DNA of 64,000 bases from Photobacterium profundum SS9 (GCF_000196255.1 NC_006370.1:3733411-3797410); one strand, 5' to 3'. Shown: positions 1-9,723, counted from the first letter of the stretch. Numbers and translations: made by a program. Notes: generated by a model from the letters alone, not told the origin.

Positions 1-151
1 GCTGTTTTAGCTCATCCATCATCCCAACAAAAAGGGGATCTAAATGCCCTATCGTCGGACGGCTAAGTGCTTGTAGAACTTGCGGGTAAATATCGGATGG
101 ACCAGGTCCCATTAGTGTTCGTTGCGGAGGGTAAAAGCTAGTAATTGTCAT
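1..151 (-). CDS. Class-V aminotransferase (alanine-glyoxylate type), N-terminal part
   Basis: Only the first 50 codons lie in the window; the gene continues past base 1. The reading starts at an ATG (149-151 on the plus strand as CAT) and gives a protein beginning [20 protein letters not shown]. The GPGP motif followed by a segment ending in [19 protein letters not shown] is typical of the small-domain N-terminus of PLP-dependent serine-pyruvate / alanine-glyoxylate (PucG-like) aminotransferases. The exact substrate cannot be told from this fragment. It is divergent from lysC and shares the upstream region with the lysine riboswitch. Confidence 0.75.
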   Translation of the reverse strand, partial: MTITSFYPPQRTLMGPGPSDIYPQVLQALSRPTIGHLDPLFVGMMDELKQ

Positions 152-346
152 GAGTCTATCTTCCTGAAGTAAGTTTTAATCAACCCCTGTATTTTCATTA
201 TTTTTCTAACTGTAGGGCGGAAATTGTTAGGGTTGCACAACAACAGAATATTAAATCAACCATACTCAGTGCAAGCCTCATTCAACACTAACATAACGAA
301 AGATATAAACGATTGCATTTTTCTCGCATAAATAATCACAGAAAGA

Positions 347-374
347 TTGACAACCTAGTAACAAATCCTATTCA
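347..374 (+). promoter_or_regulatory. Candidate sigma-70 promoter of lysC
   Basis: A perfect -35 box TTGACA (347-352) is followed after 16 bases by TATTCA (369-374), a weak -10. It lies about 50 bases before the lysine riboswitch, the right place for the lysC leader promoter. The weak -10 makes this tentative. Confidence 0.4.
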
Positions 375-414
375 ATGAGAGGAGTTTTTGTTCATCCTGC
401 TGGTATTAATACCA

Positions 415-612
415 CTAGGTAAAACGGAAGAGGAGCGTTACCCAGGTATTTAGATTGCAGGGCCCCACCCTAAAGCAACCTAAAGAGGGGGAGTAACGCC
501 GAGATATAACTGATTGGGGCTCAGCGATATCGGCTATGAAGGTTGAATCCTTCTGGCTGTCACCTTTTTATGCATAAGTACCATATAAAAAGGTGGGGAG
601 CTTCTGGTTGTA
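415..612 (+). promoter_or_regulatory. Lysine riboswitch (L box) in the lysC leader
   Basis: The conserved lysine-aptamer pieces occur in the usual order: AGAGGAGCG near 430, an AGAGGGGGAGTAACGCCGAG block near 484-504, TTGGGGCTC near 514, and GGCTGTCACC near 556-565. The last is followed by a hairpin made of complementary CACCTTTTT and AAAAAGGTG arms. The position directly upstream of lysine-sensitive aspartokinase fits the known role: lysine binding turns lysC off. Ends are approximate because P1 was not folded by computation. Confidence 0.9.
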
Positions 613-643
613 GCGCTATTCGTACGTCTCGCCTTTCTGCTCT

Positions 644-675
644 CCTGACAATTGGATGTCGGGAATATCCTCCCG
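644..675 (+). promoter_or_regulatory. Riboswitch expression platform: two overlapping hairpins
   Basis: Stem 1 pairs CCTGACA (644-650) with TGTCGGG (657-663). Stem 2 pairs CGGGA (660-664) with TCCCG (671-675). They share 660-663 and cannot form together, as expected for a switch between two leader conformations. No T-run directly follows either stem, so control may be at translation or need an additional structure. Confidence 0.45.
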
Positions 676-719
676 TGTAAATTCGTTTTTATCATTTTAC
701 TGAGATTGGGAGTCTTACC

Positions 720-2099
720 TTGAGCCTTGTAGATAGTTATGTAAACCCGTACACATCGTTAACCGTTGCCAAGTTTGGCGGTACCAGTGTTGCCGACTTC
801 ACCGCGATGAGTCGCAGTGCCGCAATAATCCTACATGCACCACAAACACGTTTAGTCTTAATTAGTGCCTGTTCTGGGGTCACTAATATCTTAGTCGAGC
901 TGGCTAATGGTGTTACTGACACTCAACAACGCCATGCTTTATTAACACGCTTAACCGATATACACCAATCAGTATTAAGCCAATTAAAGCAACCACAGCA
1001 AGCTGACGAAGCCATTACTCTATTGCTTAAAAATGTAGCTGAATTAGCAAAAAAAGCAGCCATTGAAAAATCAGTCGCCCTCACCGATCAGCTTGTTTCG
1101 CATGGCGAGTTACTCTCTACTCACCTATTTGCTCAAATATTGAGAGAGCTTGGCATCAAAGCCATTCGATTTGATATTCGAGATGTAATGCGTACTGATG
1201 GACAATTTGGCAAGGCGATTCCACAACCCAGTATTATCCGCCAATTATCAGAACAACATCTTTTACCACAACTAAAAAAACATGTGGTGGTCTCTCAAGG
1301 GTTTATCGGCTCTGACGAACAAGGAAACACCACCACATTAGGCCGTGGTGGCAGTGACTATAGTGCCGCCTTAATGGCAGAAGCTATCGGGGCATCAACG
1401 TTAGAAATTTGGACCGATGTACCAGGCATGTATACCACCGACCCACGCATCGCCACGAAAGCAAAACCAATAAAAGAAATCAGCTTCAGCGAAGCATCTG
1501 AAATGGCCAATTTTGGTGCCAAAATATTACACCCATCAACATTAGTGCCGGCAATTAGGCAGCAAATACCCGTCTTCATTGGCTCGTCAAAAGCACCTGA
1601 ACAAGGTGGAACTTGGATTCGAGAAACGGTGTCTGATGCGCCATTATTTAGAGCGCTAGCACTTCGCTGTAATCAAACAATGGTGACATTAACCAGCCTC
1701 AATATGTTTCACGCTTATGGTTTCTTAGCTGAAGTCTTTCGTATTTTAGCGGAGCATAAAATATCAGTGGATTTGATCACCACCTCTGAGGTGAGTGTCT
1801 CTTTAACATTGGATCAAACCGATACCAGTGGTGGCGCACCAACATTGCCAGCGCAAGCACTAGCAGAACTCAGTGAGCTATGCCGTGTCGAGGTCGAGCA
1901 AGATCTCTGCTTGGTTGCACTGATTGGTAATCAAATGAGCAGCACCAAAGGATCAGCAAAAACAGTTTTCAGTACGCTTGAATACTATAACCTACGCATG
2001 ATTTGTTATGGTGCAAGCCCGCACAATTTATGTTTTTTAGTAAAAGCGCAAGATGCTAAATCTGCCATAAAAGATCTCCATTGCGCTATCTTTGAATAA
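720..2099 (+). CDS. lysC: Lysine-sensitive aspartokinase III
   Basis: Phosphorylates aspartate, the first step toward lysine, threonine and methionine. The 459-residue protein has the kinase signature KFGGTS (residues 18-23), a GRGGSDYSA segment near 208 and a GMYTTDPR loop near 235, followed by tandem ACT-type regulatory domains from about residue 320 (VDLITTSEVSVSLT). Single-enzyme length without a homoserine dehydrogenase domain and the upstream lysine riboswitch point to the LysC rather than ThrA or MetL isoform. The start is TTG at 720, with GGGAG at 708-712 giving seven-base spacing; there is no closer ATG. A bidirectional terminator follows. Confidence 0.95.
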   Translation: MSLVDSYVNPYTSLTVAKFGGTSVADFTAMSRSAAIILHAPQTRLVLISACSGVTNILVELANGVTDTQQRHALLTRLTDIHQSVLSQLKQPQQADEAITLLLKNVAELAKKAAIEKSVALTDQLVSHGELLSTHLFAQILRELGIKAIRFDIRDVMRTDGQFGKAIPQPSIIRQLSEQHLLPQLKKHVVVSQGFIGSDEQGNTTTLGRGGSDYSAALMAEAIGASTLEIWTDVPGMYTTDPRIATKAKPIKEISFSEASEMANFGAKILHPSTLVPAIRQQIPVFIGSSKAPEQGGTWIRETVSDAPLFRALALRCNQTMVTLTSLNMFHAYGFLAEVFRILAEHKISVDLITTSEVSVSLTLDQTDTSGGAPTLPAQALAELSELCRVEVEQDLCLVALIGNQMSSTKGSAKTVFSTLEYYNLRMICYGASPHNLCFLVKAQDAKSAIKDLHCAIFE

Positions 2100-2140
2100 A
2101 GCAGGAACACATTTCATTACGGGACACGCTAACAAAAAAA

Positions 2141-2164
2141 GAAGGCGCTCAAATGAGCGCCTTC
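2141..2164. terminator. Bidirectional terminator between lysC and metH
   Basis: Ten-base perfect stem GAAGGCGCTC / GAGCGCCTTC with an AAAT loop, flanked by A-run on the left and TTTT on the right, so it can stop both the lysC (plus) and metH (minus) transcripts. Confidence 0.9.
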
Positions 2165-2182
2165 TTTTCATTCAAACTATCA

Positions 2183-5100
2183 TTATAAATTAGGGCCTAA
2201 CCACTTCTCTGCATCAAGAAGATCCCAACCTTTACGATCAGCGTAGCTATCACGCTGATCTGTTTGAATCTGAGCGACCGCAAAGTAGCGAGATTCAGGG
2301 TGAGAGAAGTACCACCCCGATACCGCCGCACCAGGCCACATGGCATAGCTTTCCGTTAAGACCATGCCTGTATTTGCCTCTGCATCTAATAATGTCCAAA
2401 TAGCACCTTTTTCTGTATGCTCAGGGCAGGCAGGGTATCCTGGTGCAGGACGTATTCCTTGATACTTTTCGCGGATCAAATCTTCGTTCGCGAGTGACTC
2501 TTCTGGCGCATAGCCCCAAATGTCTTTTCGTACCGTTTCATGCATACATTCAGCAAAAGCCTCTGCTAAACGATCTGCAATCGCCTGCACCATTATCGCG
2601 TTATAATCATCGCCTTTAGCTTTAAACTGTTCTGCAATATCGTACTCACCAATACCACCCGTTACAGCAAAAGCGCCAATCCAATCGGCTTTGTTACTTT
2701 CTTTAGGTGCAATATAATCCGACAAACAATAATTAGGCCCTTTCGGTTTCTTCGTCTGTTGACGCAAACCACACAGTACCGTCATCACTTCAGAGCGAGT
2801 TTCATCGGTATACACTTCAATATCATCACCGATATTATTTGCAGGGAATAATCCACATACACCGTTTGCTTTGATCATGCCTGTACGCTCGATTTCATCT
2901 AACAATACATTGGCATCATCAAATAAACGCTGAGCTTCTTCACCCACCACTTCATGGCGCAAAATAGTTGGATACTTACCACTTAATGACCAAGTCATGA
3001 AAAATGGTGTCCAATCAATATATTTACGAATCTTAGATATTGGGAAATCAGTAAAGACATGGATACCCGGCTTCACTGGAGCTGGCGGTGTATAGCTCTC
3101 CCAATCTATAGCGACTTTGTTTTCTCGCGCTTGCTCTAATGTAACTGGTGGTGTTCGTGGTTTTTTACGCGCATGTTGCTCACGTACTGTAATATATTCT
3201 TTATCTAAACGTTCAATAAATGCTGGCCGTAATACATCAGATAACAATGCAGAACAAACCCCTACAGCGCGAGACGCATTAGAGACATAAACAACCGGTC
3301 CGTGATAGTTCTCTTCAATCTTAACCGCAGTATGCGCTTTCGAGGTTGTAGCACCACCGATAAGCAATGGTAACTCAAAGCCTTGTCGCTCCATCTCTTT
3401 CGCCACATGCACCATTTCATCTAATGATGGGGTAATAAGACCACTTAAACCTATGATGTCAACATTTTTTTCTTTTGCTACTTTCAGTATTTTTTCGCAA
3501 GAAACCATGACCCCAAGGTCAATGATTTCATAGTTGTTACACTGCAAAACAACGCCCACAATATTCTTACCAATATCGTGAACATCACCTTTTACTGTTG
3601 CGAGCAGAATTTTACCATTGGTATAACCCGCTTGCTTTTCAGCATTAATGTAAGGTTCAAGGTGAGCAACAGCTTGCTTCATAACACGAGCCGATTTAAC
3701 CACCTGAGGTAAGAACATCTTACCTTCACTAAATAGATCACCGACAATATTCATACCCGCCATTAACGGGCCTTCAATTACTTCGAGAGGCTTAGAGGCA
3801 TTGGTGCGAGCCTCTTCAGTATCTTCAACAATGAACTCAGTTATCCCTTTAACCAGCGCGTGTGATAAGCGCTTTTCTACAGGCCACCCTCGCCATTCTT
3901 GCAGCGTACGATCTTCTTCTACTTTACCGCTACCACGGTATTTTTCCGCAATATCCAATAAACGTTCGGTACTATCATCGCGACGGTTTAAGACGACGTC
4001 TTCAACGGCATTACGGAGTTCATCGGTTAAATCATCATAAATCGCAAGTTGCCCTGCGTTCACTATCCCCATATCCATACCATTTTTAAAACAGTAATAA
4101 AGGAATACAGCATGGATAGCTTCTCGAATCGGATCATTGCCTCGGAACGAAAAAGACACATTGGAAACGCCACCAGAAACCATGGCATAAGGCAGTGTAC
4201 GCTTGATATCACCTACCGCCTCAATGAAATCGACGGCATAGTTGTTATGCTCTTCAATGCCTGTTGCTACGGCAAAAATATTCGGATCGAAAATAATATC
4301 TTCAGGCGGAAAACCGACTTCATTTACCAAAATATGATAGGCATTAGTACAAATCTCGATTTTACGTTCACGAGTGTCTGCTTGCCCTTCTTCATCAAAA
4401 GCCATCACAATAACCGCGGCACCATAACGGCGGATCAATTTCGCTTGCGCGATAAACTTTTCAACGCCCTCTTTCATAGAGATAGAGTTGACGATCGGTT
4501 TACCTTGTATACATTTTAAACCTGCTTCAAGTATTTCCCATTTAGACGAATCCACCATAATGGGTACTTTCGAAATCTCAGGCTCGGTCGCACATAAATT
4601 TAAGAAGCGTACCATTGCCGCTTCTGCATCTAGCATGCCCTCATCCATATTAATATCGATAATTTGGGCACCAGCTTCTACTTGTTGGCGCGCGACCTCT
4701 AACGCTTCATCATATAATTCATCTTTGATGAGTCGCTTGAAACGAGCAGAGCCCGTTACATTAGTTCGCTCTCCCACATTCACAAATAAGGTATCAGCAG
4801 AAATCGTGAGAGGTTCTAACCCTGATAAACGACAAGCAATAGGGATATCAGGTAACTGGCGAGGTTTAACATTTCGGGTAACTTGTTCCATTAAACGAAT
4901 ATGTTCTGGCGTTGTACCACAACAACCACCCACCAAATTGAGGAATCCACTTTTCGCCCATTCTTCAATATGTTCAGCCATGTCTTCAGGGCTAAGATCA
5001 TATTCTCCAAATGCATTCGGTAATCCAGCATTCGGGTGGGCAGAAACAGCGCTTTCAGAAATCCGAGATAATTCATCAACGTATTGACGTAACTCATCAG

Positions 5101-5854
5101 GACCTAGCGCACAGTTCAAGCCAAACGAGATAGGCTTGACGTGACGGAGAGAATTATAGAATGCTTCGGTTGTTTGACCTGAAAGTGTTCGCCCCGAGGC
5201 ATCGGTGATCGTGCCAGAAATCATGATCGGTAAAACAACACCATCTTCATCAAAAACAGTTTCAACAGCGAAGGTACACGCTTTGGCATTCAGCGTATCA
5301 AAAATAGTTTCAACTAAGATTAAATCAACGCCCCCCGCGATAAGGGCACGTGTTGATTCAGAATAGGCTTCAACTAATTGATCAAAGGTAACGTTACGGA
5401 AGCTAGGGTCATTAACATCAGGTGAAATCGAACAAGTTCGGTTAGTCGGGCCAAGCACCCCGGCAACAAAACGTGGTTTAGACGGTGTTTTAAGCGTCCA
5501 TTCATCTGCAGCTTGGCGAGCCAGTTTCGCCGCTTCAAAGTTAATCTCGGCGCTTAGACTTTCCATGTCATAGTCGGCCATGGCTATGGTGGTTGCATTG
5601 AATGTGTTGGTCTCAAGAATATCAGCACCCGCTTCTAGGTACTCGTTATGAATATCTTTGATTAACTGTGGTTGTGTTAAGACGAGAAGGTCATTATTCC
5701 CTTTAAGATCTGAGTGCCAATCAGCAAAACGTTCACCTCGATAATCATTTTCATCCAATTTATAACCTTGGATCATAGTGCCCATGCCACCATCAATAAT
5801 CAGGATGTTTTCTGCCAATCGCTTCTGTAGTATTTCCTTACTCTTCACCACCAC
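2183..5854 (-). CDS. metH: Cobalamin-dependent methionine synthase
   Basis: Transfers a methyl group from 5-methyltetrahydrofolate to homocysteine through B12. At 1223 residues it is the usual full length. Domains in order: homocysteine-binding barrel with zinc cysteines in GLNCALG (about 246) and GGCCGTT (about 310); pterin-binding barrel (about 350-620, [11 protein letters not shown]); cap and B12-binding domain with the [11 protein letters not shown] histidine near 755; and the C-terminal reactivation domain that binds S-adenosylmethionine (GYPACPEH near 1145). The ATG start is followed by [21 protein letters not shown], which aligns with the family N-terminus. A MetJ-box-like palindrome lies about 60 bases upstream. 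Confidence 0.97.
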   Translation of the reverse strand: MVVKSKEILQKRLAENILIIDGGMGTMIQGYKLDENDYRGERFADWHSDLKGNNDLLVLTQPQLIKDIHNEYLEAGADILETNTFNATTIAMADYDMESLSAEINFEAAKLARQAADEWTLKTPSKPRFVAGVLGPTNRTCSISPDVNDPSFRNVTFDQLVEAYSESTRALIAGGVDLILVETIFDTLNAKACTFAVETVFDEDGVVLPIMISGTITDASGRTLSGQTTEAFYNSLRHVKPISFGLNCALGPDELRQYVDELSRISESAVSAHPNAGLPNAFGEYDLSPEDMAEHIEEWAKSGFLNLVGGCCGTTPEHIRLMEQVTRNVKPRQLPDIPIACRLSGLEPLTISADTLFVNVGERTNVTGSARFKRLIKDELYDEALEVARQQVEAGAQIIDINMDEGMLDAEAAMVRFLNLCATEPEISKVPIMVDSSKWEILEAGLKCIQGKPIVNSISMKEGVEKFIAQAKLIRRYGAAVIVMAFDEEGQADTRERKIEICTNAYHILVNEVGFPPEDIIFDPNIFAVATGIEEHNNYAVDFIEAVGDIKRTLPYAMVSGGVSNVSFSFRGNDPIREAIHAVFLYYCFKNGMDMGIVNAGQLAIYDDLTDELRNAVEDVVLNRRDDSTERLLDIAEKYRGSGKVEEDRTLQEWRGWPVEKRLSHALVKGITEFIVEDTEEARTNASKPLEVIEGPLMAGMNIVGDLFSEGKMFLPQVVKSARVMKQAVAHLEPYINAEKQAGYTNGKILLATVKGDVHDIGKNIVGVVLQCNNYEIIDLGVMVSCEKILKVAKEKNVDIIGLSGLITPSLDEMVHVAKEMERQGFELPLLIGGATTSKAHTAVKIEENYHGPVVYVSNASRAVGVCSALLSDVLRPAFIERLDKEYITVREQHARKKPRTPPVTLEQARENKVAIDWESYTPPAPVKPGIHVFTDFPISKIRKYIDWTPFFMTWSLSGKYPTILRHEVVGEEAQRLFDDANVLLDEIERTGMIKANGVCGLFPANNIGDDIEVYTDETRSEVMTVLCGLRQQTKKPKGPNYCLSDYIAPKESNKADWIGAFAVTGGIGEYDIAEQFKAKGDDYNAIMVQAIADRLAEAFAECMHETVRKDIWGYAPEESLANEDLIREKYQGIRPAPGYPACPEHTEKGAIWTLLDAEANTGMVLTESYAMWPGAAVSGWYFSHPESRYFAVAQIQTDQRDSYADRKGWDLLDAEKWLGPNL

Positions 5855-5907
5855 ATTACTTCCTTATTTTGTATTACAGCTTAATAACATCCTACCATAG
5901 CCCCTAC

Positions 5908-5931
5908 GGAAATCTAGACGTCTAAATACCT
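5908..5931. promoter_or_regulatory. MetJ operator candidate (met boxes) upstream of metH
   Basis: A perfect 8-base met box AGACGTCT sits at 5916-5923 within the 10-base palindrome TAGACGTCTA. Adjoining 8-base registers match more weakly (5 of 8 on the left, 4 of 8 on the right). Tandem met boxes are how the MetJ repressor with S-adenosylmethionine binds in gammaproteobacteria. The site could serve metH (minus) or the divergent antiporter gene (plus). Confidence 0.6.
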
Positions 5932-6048
5932 TTTCATAAACAAAACAAATGCAGAATAAAAGAAAGTTTTTATAGCTATCAACGTCCGATGGTTTTATAT
6001 TTTGTGACAATTTTACTATTTACTCTGAAATCAATTTGAGGTTGATGC

Positions 6049-7331
6049 ATGTCGGTCTACAGTACCCTATGCTTTCTCGCAGCAGCAGCGATGGCAATTG
6101 CTTTTATAAACAGCAAGATCGGTAAGATGCAAACAACAATTGCTATTACTGCAGGCGCATTAATGTTGTCTTTAGGTATCATTATTGCGGGTCAGAATGG
6201 CTGGTTTCACTTAGAAAGATATTGCAGCTGAACAGCTTGCTGATATCGATTTTGAAAGCTTTTTACTTAAAAGGTATTTTAGGCTTTTTGCTTTTTGCTG
6301 GCGGGCTAGGAATTAAACTGCCTAATCTAGAAGATCAAAAGTGGGAAATTACTGTTTTAGCCTTAGGGGCCACACTTTTTTCAACCTTTTTCATCGGTGG
6401 TGCGCTTTGGGGTATATGTCAATTATTAGGCTTTCAATTCGATTTAATCTACTGCTTAATCTTCGGCTCTTTAATATCACCAACGGATCCAATCGCTGTA
6501 CTTGCTATCGTTAAAAAGCTAGATGCGCCTCGTCGTATTTCAACACAAATTGAAGGGGAGTCATTATTTAACGATGGCTTTGGTCTCGTTATTTTTGTCA
6601 CGTTGTTTACTATCGCCTTTGGTAATGAAGCCCCAACAGTCTTAGGCGTAGGGCAATTATTCCTACAAGAAGCAATCGGGGGTATTGCTTATGGCTTTAT
6701 TCTTGGTCTGCTTTTCCATTATTTGATTAGCTCCACGAATGATCACTCCATGGAGCTATTACTGACATTGGGTATTCCAACAGCTGGTTATGTATTTGCC
6801 GATGTCATTCATGTATCAGGGCCATTAGCAATGGTCGTATCTGGCATTATGATTGGTAACTGGACACGCTATATTGGTTTTTCGAAAGAAAGTGAAGAGC
6901 ATTTAGATCACTTTTGGGAGTTAGTTGATGAATTCCTAAATGGCGTTCTATTTTTACTTATCGGTATGACCATGCTTCAATTTAGCTTCCACCAAGAAGA
7001 TTGGGTACTGATGGTAATCGCAATCCCTCTCGTATTACTGAGCCGTTATCTAAGCGTAAAGTTGTCTTATCTTGGCTTTCAGAAGTATCGCGATTACAAC
7101 CCACACTCAGTAAAAATATTAACTTGGGGTGGCTTACGTGGTGGTTTAGCTTTAGCAATGGCAATGGCTATTCCCGCTGGTGTTATTGTGATACCAGAAA
7201 AAAATATTGATGTAAGAGAAATCATTCTTGTTATGACTTATGCTGTTGTCGTTTTCTCCATCCTAATTCAGGGCTCAACGATTACCACATTAATTCATAA
7301 AGCCAAAGAATGGGAAGCTCAAAATAAATAA
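6049..7331 (+). pseudogene. NhaP-type Na+/H+ antiporter (CPA1), disrupted by two +1 frameshifts
   Basis: The first part (from ATG 6049, MSVYSTLCFLAAAAMAIAF) and the last part (LLFAGGLGIKLPNL ... PTDPIAVLAI ... SGPLAMVVSGIMIGNWTR) are consecutive pieces of one CPA1-family cation/proton antiporter of about 427 residues and many membrane segments. The frame changes at AAA 6215-6217 and again at AAAA 6269-6272. Removing one A from each run restores a continuous reading through ...HLEDIAAEQLADIDFESFLLKG. As read, the gene is broken and the second ORF (6222-7331) has no proper N-terminal helix. Either the gene is decaying beside the IS cluster or both indels are homopolymer sequencing errors. Confidence 0.8.
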
Positions 7332-7354
7332 CTACGCAATTAGATAAATATAAG

Positions 7355-7374
7355 AGACCTGCAGTTGTAGGTCT
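7355..7374 (+). terminator. Terminator after the antiporter gene
   Basis: Stem AGACCT / AGGTCT with a short loop, followed by an uninterrupted T-run (7374-7381). Confidence 0.8.
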
Positions 7375-7499
7375 TTTTTTTACTTATAGATATGCTTAAT
7401 TCTAAGAACACAGCATCAGAAAGGGCTAATGCCTAATTATACCGTTCTAGTTAAATATATGATCTAATTGAGGCTATCTACTTTGTCTGAGTTATTGCC

Positions 7500-7832
7500 A
7501 TGGATAGCCTTAATAATATCGCCTTTAAATCCCTTGCCAGCAAACAAACATCTATCCAGATGAAAATGCGTTTTTTGGCACTGGCTCACTTCCAAGATGG
7601 TCATTCACGTACTCAGATTGCTAAGTACATTGAAGAGAACGCGGCTAAACCTGATGGTGGCAGACTCACAGGTCATGATATTCATAACTACATCACGCAG
7701 ACATTTGGCAAAGCATACCACCCAGACTACATTTATATATTGCTCAAAAAAATGGGTTTTTCATGGATAACCTCCCGCTCAAAGCACCCTAAGCAGTGCG
7801 ATAAAATCCAAGACGATTTTAAAAAAATTTAA
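7500..7832 (+). pseudogene. IS630 transposase orfA, in-frame deletion of the HTH region
   Basis: 110 residues. Identical to the 156-residue orfA of copy 2 except for substitution at residue 8 and loss of 46 residues after SRTQIAKY, which include the KVSRTSVNKWIQ recognition region and the following linker. The start ATG and C-terminus (DDFKKI) are kept. Loss of the DNA-binding part should inactivate it. Confidence 0.8.
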
Positions 7833-7833
7833 A

Positions 7834-8397
7834 ATGAAAACTATCCTCAAGATCCCAGGTCACATAGGGCTTGAGAGTGTTGATGTTTGGTTTCAAGATG
7901 AAGCACGATTCGGCCAACAGAACACCACAACAAGGGTTTGGGCAAAGACAGGAACGCGTCCGCGCGTCATCAAACAGCAGCAGTTTGAATATGCGTATCT
8001 CTTTGGTTCTGTTTGTCCTAGCCGAGGCATTGGAGAAGCCATCGTTGTTCCTTGGAGCAATAAAGATGCGATGAAACTGCATCTTCAGCAAGTATCAAGT
8101 GCGACAGAAAAAGGCAGGCATGCCGTTGTGATAATGGATGGTGCAGGATGGCATACCGAAGATACGGCACATAGTTTTCATAATATCAGTATCATAAAGC
8201 TTCCTCCCTATTCACCAGAGCTCAATTCAATAGAACAAGTTTGGAGTTGGATGAGGCAACACCATTTAGCGAACCAAGCTTTTAAAGATTATGATGAGAT
8301 TCTTGATAAGGTGTGCAGTGCTTGGAATAGCTTTCTCAGTGACACGAAAAGAGTAACGAGGATGTGCGCAAGAAGCTGGATTAGCCTGACCAGTTAA
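7834..8397 (+). CDS. IS630-family transposase orfB (DDE catalytic part), copy 1
   Basis: 187 residues with the DDE triad of IS630/Tc1-mariner enzymes: the first D in FQDEARFGQ, the second in VIMDGAGWH, and E in SPELNSIEQVW. The protein is identical to copy 2. It begins one base after the orfA stop, in the +1 frame, so a full transposase needs ribosomal frameshifting near the A-run at 7820-7828. The ATG at 7834 has no clear ribosome-binding site, which favours expression as a fusion with orfA. Confidence 0.85.
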   Translation: MKTILKIPGHIGLESVDVWFQDEARFGQQNTTTRVWAKTGTRPRVIKQQQFEYAYLFGSVCPSRGIGEAIVVPWSNKDAMKLHLQQVSSATEKGRHAVVIMDGAGWHTEDTAHSFHNISIIKLPPYSPELNSIEQVWSWMRQHHLANQAFKDYDEILDKVCSAWNSFLSDTKRVTRMCARSWISLTS

Positions 8398-8475
8398 TTA
8401 GCTAGAATGGTATTATACCATTCTAGTTAAATATATGATCTAATTGAGGCTATCTACTTTGTCTGAGTTATTGCC

Positions 8476-8946
8476 ATGGATAGCCTTAATAATATCGACT
8501 TTAAATCCCTTGCCAGCAAACAAACATCTATCCAGATGAAAATGCGCTTTTTAGCACTGGCTCACTTCCAAGATGGCCATTCACGCACTCAAATTGCTAA
8601 GTACCTAAAGGTAAGCCGTACCAGTGTAAACAAATGGATTCAGGTTTTTCTTGAAGAGGGACTCGACGGACTAAAGGAAAAACCTCGTACCGGACGCCCT
8701 TCTTTTCTCTCTCATCAAGAAAGGCAACTGCTCGCCAAGTACATTGAAGAAAACGCGGCTAAACCTGATGGTGGCAGACTCACAGGTCATGATATTCATA
8801 ACTACATCACGCAGACATTTGGCAAAGCATACCACCCAGACTACATTTATATATTGCTCAAAAAAATGGGTTTTTCATGGATAACCTCCCGCTCAAAGCA
8901 CCCTAAGCAGTGCGATAAAATCCAAGACGATTTTAAAAAAATTTAA
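8476..8946 (+). CDS. IS630-family transposase orfA (HTH part), copy 2
   Basis: 156 residues. The N-terminal part has two helix-turn-helix units (RTQIAKYLKVSRTSVNKWIQ and the LLAKYIEENAAKPDGGRLTGHDIHNYI region), the DNA-end-binding half of an IS630 transposase. It ends at TAA 8944-8946, just after an A7 stretch. Sliding +1 before the stop reads on through FKMKTILK into orfB. Whether this is a programmed frameshift or a fixed mutation cannot be decided here; both copies share it. Confidence 0.85.
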   Translation: MDSLNNIDFKSLASKQTSIQMKMRFLALAHFQDGHSRTQIAKYLKVSRTSVNKWIQVFLEEGLDGLKEKPRTGRPSFLSHQERQLLAKYIEENAAKPDGGRLTGHDIHNYITQTFGKAYHPDYIYILLKKMGFSWITSRSKHPKQCDKIQDDFKKI

Positions 8947-8947
8947 A

Positions 8948-9511
8948 ATGAAAACTATCCTCAAGATCCCAGGTCACATAGGGCTTGAGAGTGTTGATGT
9001 TTGGTTTCAAGATGAAGCACGATTCGGCCAACAGAACACCACAACAAGGGTTTGGGCAAAGACAGGAACGCGTCCGCGCGTCATCAAACAGCAGCAGTTT
9101 GAATATGCGTATCTCTTTGGTTCTGTTTGTCCTAGCCGAGGCATTGGAGAAGCCATCGTTGTTCCTTGGAGCAATAAAGATGCGATGAAACTGCATCTTC
9201 AGCAAGTATCAAGTGCGACAGAAAAAGGCAGGCATGCCGTTGTGATAATGGATGGTGCAGGATGGCATACCGAAGATACGGCACATAGTTTTCATAATAT
9301 CAGTATCATAAAGCTTCCTCCCTATTCACCAGAGCTCAATTCAATAGAACAAGTTTGGAGCTGGATGAGGCAACACCATTTAGCGAACCAAGCTTTTAAA
9401 GATTATGATGAGATTCTTGATAAGGTGTGCAGTGCTTGGAATAGCTTTCTCAGTGACACGAAAAGAGTAACGAGGATGTGCGCAAGAAGCTGGATTAGCC
9501 TGACCAGTTAA
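8948..9511 (+). CDS. IS630-family transposase orfB (DDE catalytic part), copy 2
   Basis: 187 residues, identical to the copy-1 protein, with D (QDEARFG), D (IMDGAGWH) and E (SPELNSIEQ) catalytic residues spaced as in the family. It runs to six codons before the right inverted repeat. Expression probably depends on frameshifting from orfA, since no ribosome-binding site precedes the ATG at 8948. Confidence 0.85.
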   Translation: MKTILKIPGHIGLESVDVWFQDEARFGQQNTTTRVWAKTGTRPRVIKQQQFEYAYLFGSVCPSRGIGEAIVVPWSNKDAMKLHLQQVSSATEKGRHAVVIMDGAGWHTEDTAHSFHNISIIKLPPYSPELNSIEQVWSWMRQHHLANQAFKDYDEILDKVCSAWNSFLSDTKRVTRMCARSWISLTS

Positions 9512-9526
9512 TTAGCTAGAATGGTA

Positions 9527-9720
9527 TAATACCAAAGGCTGTAAGGCCGTTAGAATGATATGAAGATAAGGTGCGAAATCCATCAGGGCTAGAGAATTCA
9601 CATTCTCAACTAAGCCGAATATATGGCAGCAAACGAGTTTCATTAATCTTCATCATTATGCCTTGCAATGCGAGAGGGTCCATATATGGTATTAGATGAA
9701 GGTGTGTTTGGCCAGACGCT
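9527..9720. other. Non-coding stretch between IS630 copy 2 and the rrn 3' flank
   Basis: No gene seen. The octamer TAATACCA at 9527-9534 reappears inverted as TGGTATTA at 9687-9694, bounding a 168-base piece. This could be a small non-autonomous element, but an 8-base match that includes the IS target TA is thin evidence. Confidence 0.35.
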
Positions 9721-9723
9721 TAC

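Larger units (their letters stand above)
7440..8412 (+). mobile_element. IS630-family insertion sequence, copy 1 (internally deleted)
   Basis: Ends match the intact neighbour: left end TACCGTTCTAGTTAA, right end CTAGAATGGTA, inverted repeats with one mismatch. It is preceded by TA, the IS630 target. The copy is 973 bases, exactly 138 shorter than copy 2. The loss falls between two short direct repeats, GCTAAGTAC and GCCAAGTAC, and is in frame. It removes most of the helix-turn-helix region of the first transposase ORF, so this copy is probably not autonomous. Confidence 0.85.
8416..9526 (+). mobile_element. IS630-family insertion sequence, copy 2 (full length)
   Basis: 1111 bases with inverted ends TACCATTCTAGTTAA (left) and the complementary TTAGCTAGAATGGTA (right), flanked on both sides by TA (8414-8415 and 9527-9528), the target duplication of the IS630/Tc1-mariner group. 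It lies three bases from the right end of copy 1, as if it inserted into the TA at that junction. It carries two ORFs separated by a frameshift. Confidence 0.9.

Noticed and set aside
9527..9694. A 168-bp segment bounded by inverted TAATACCA as a miniature transposable element
   Set aside because: Eight-base ends, one of which includes the IS630 target TA, are not enough without a second copy.
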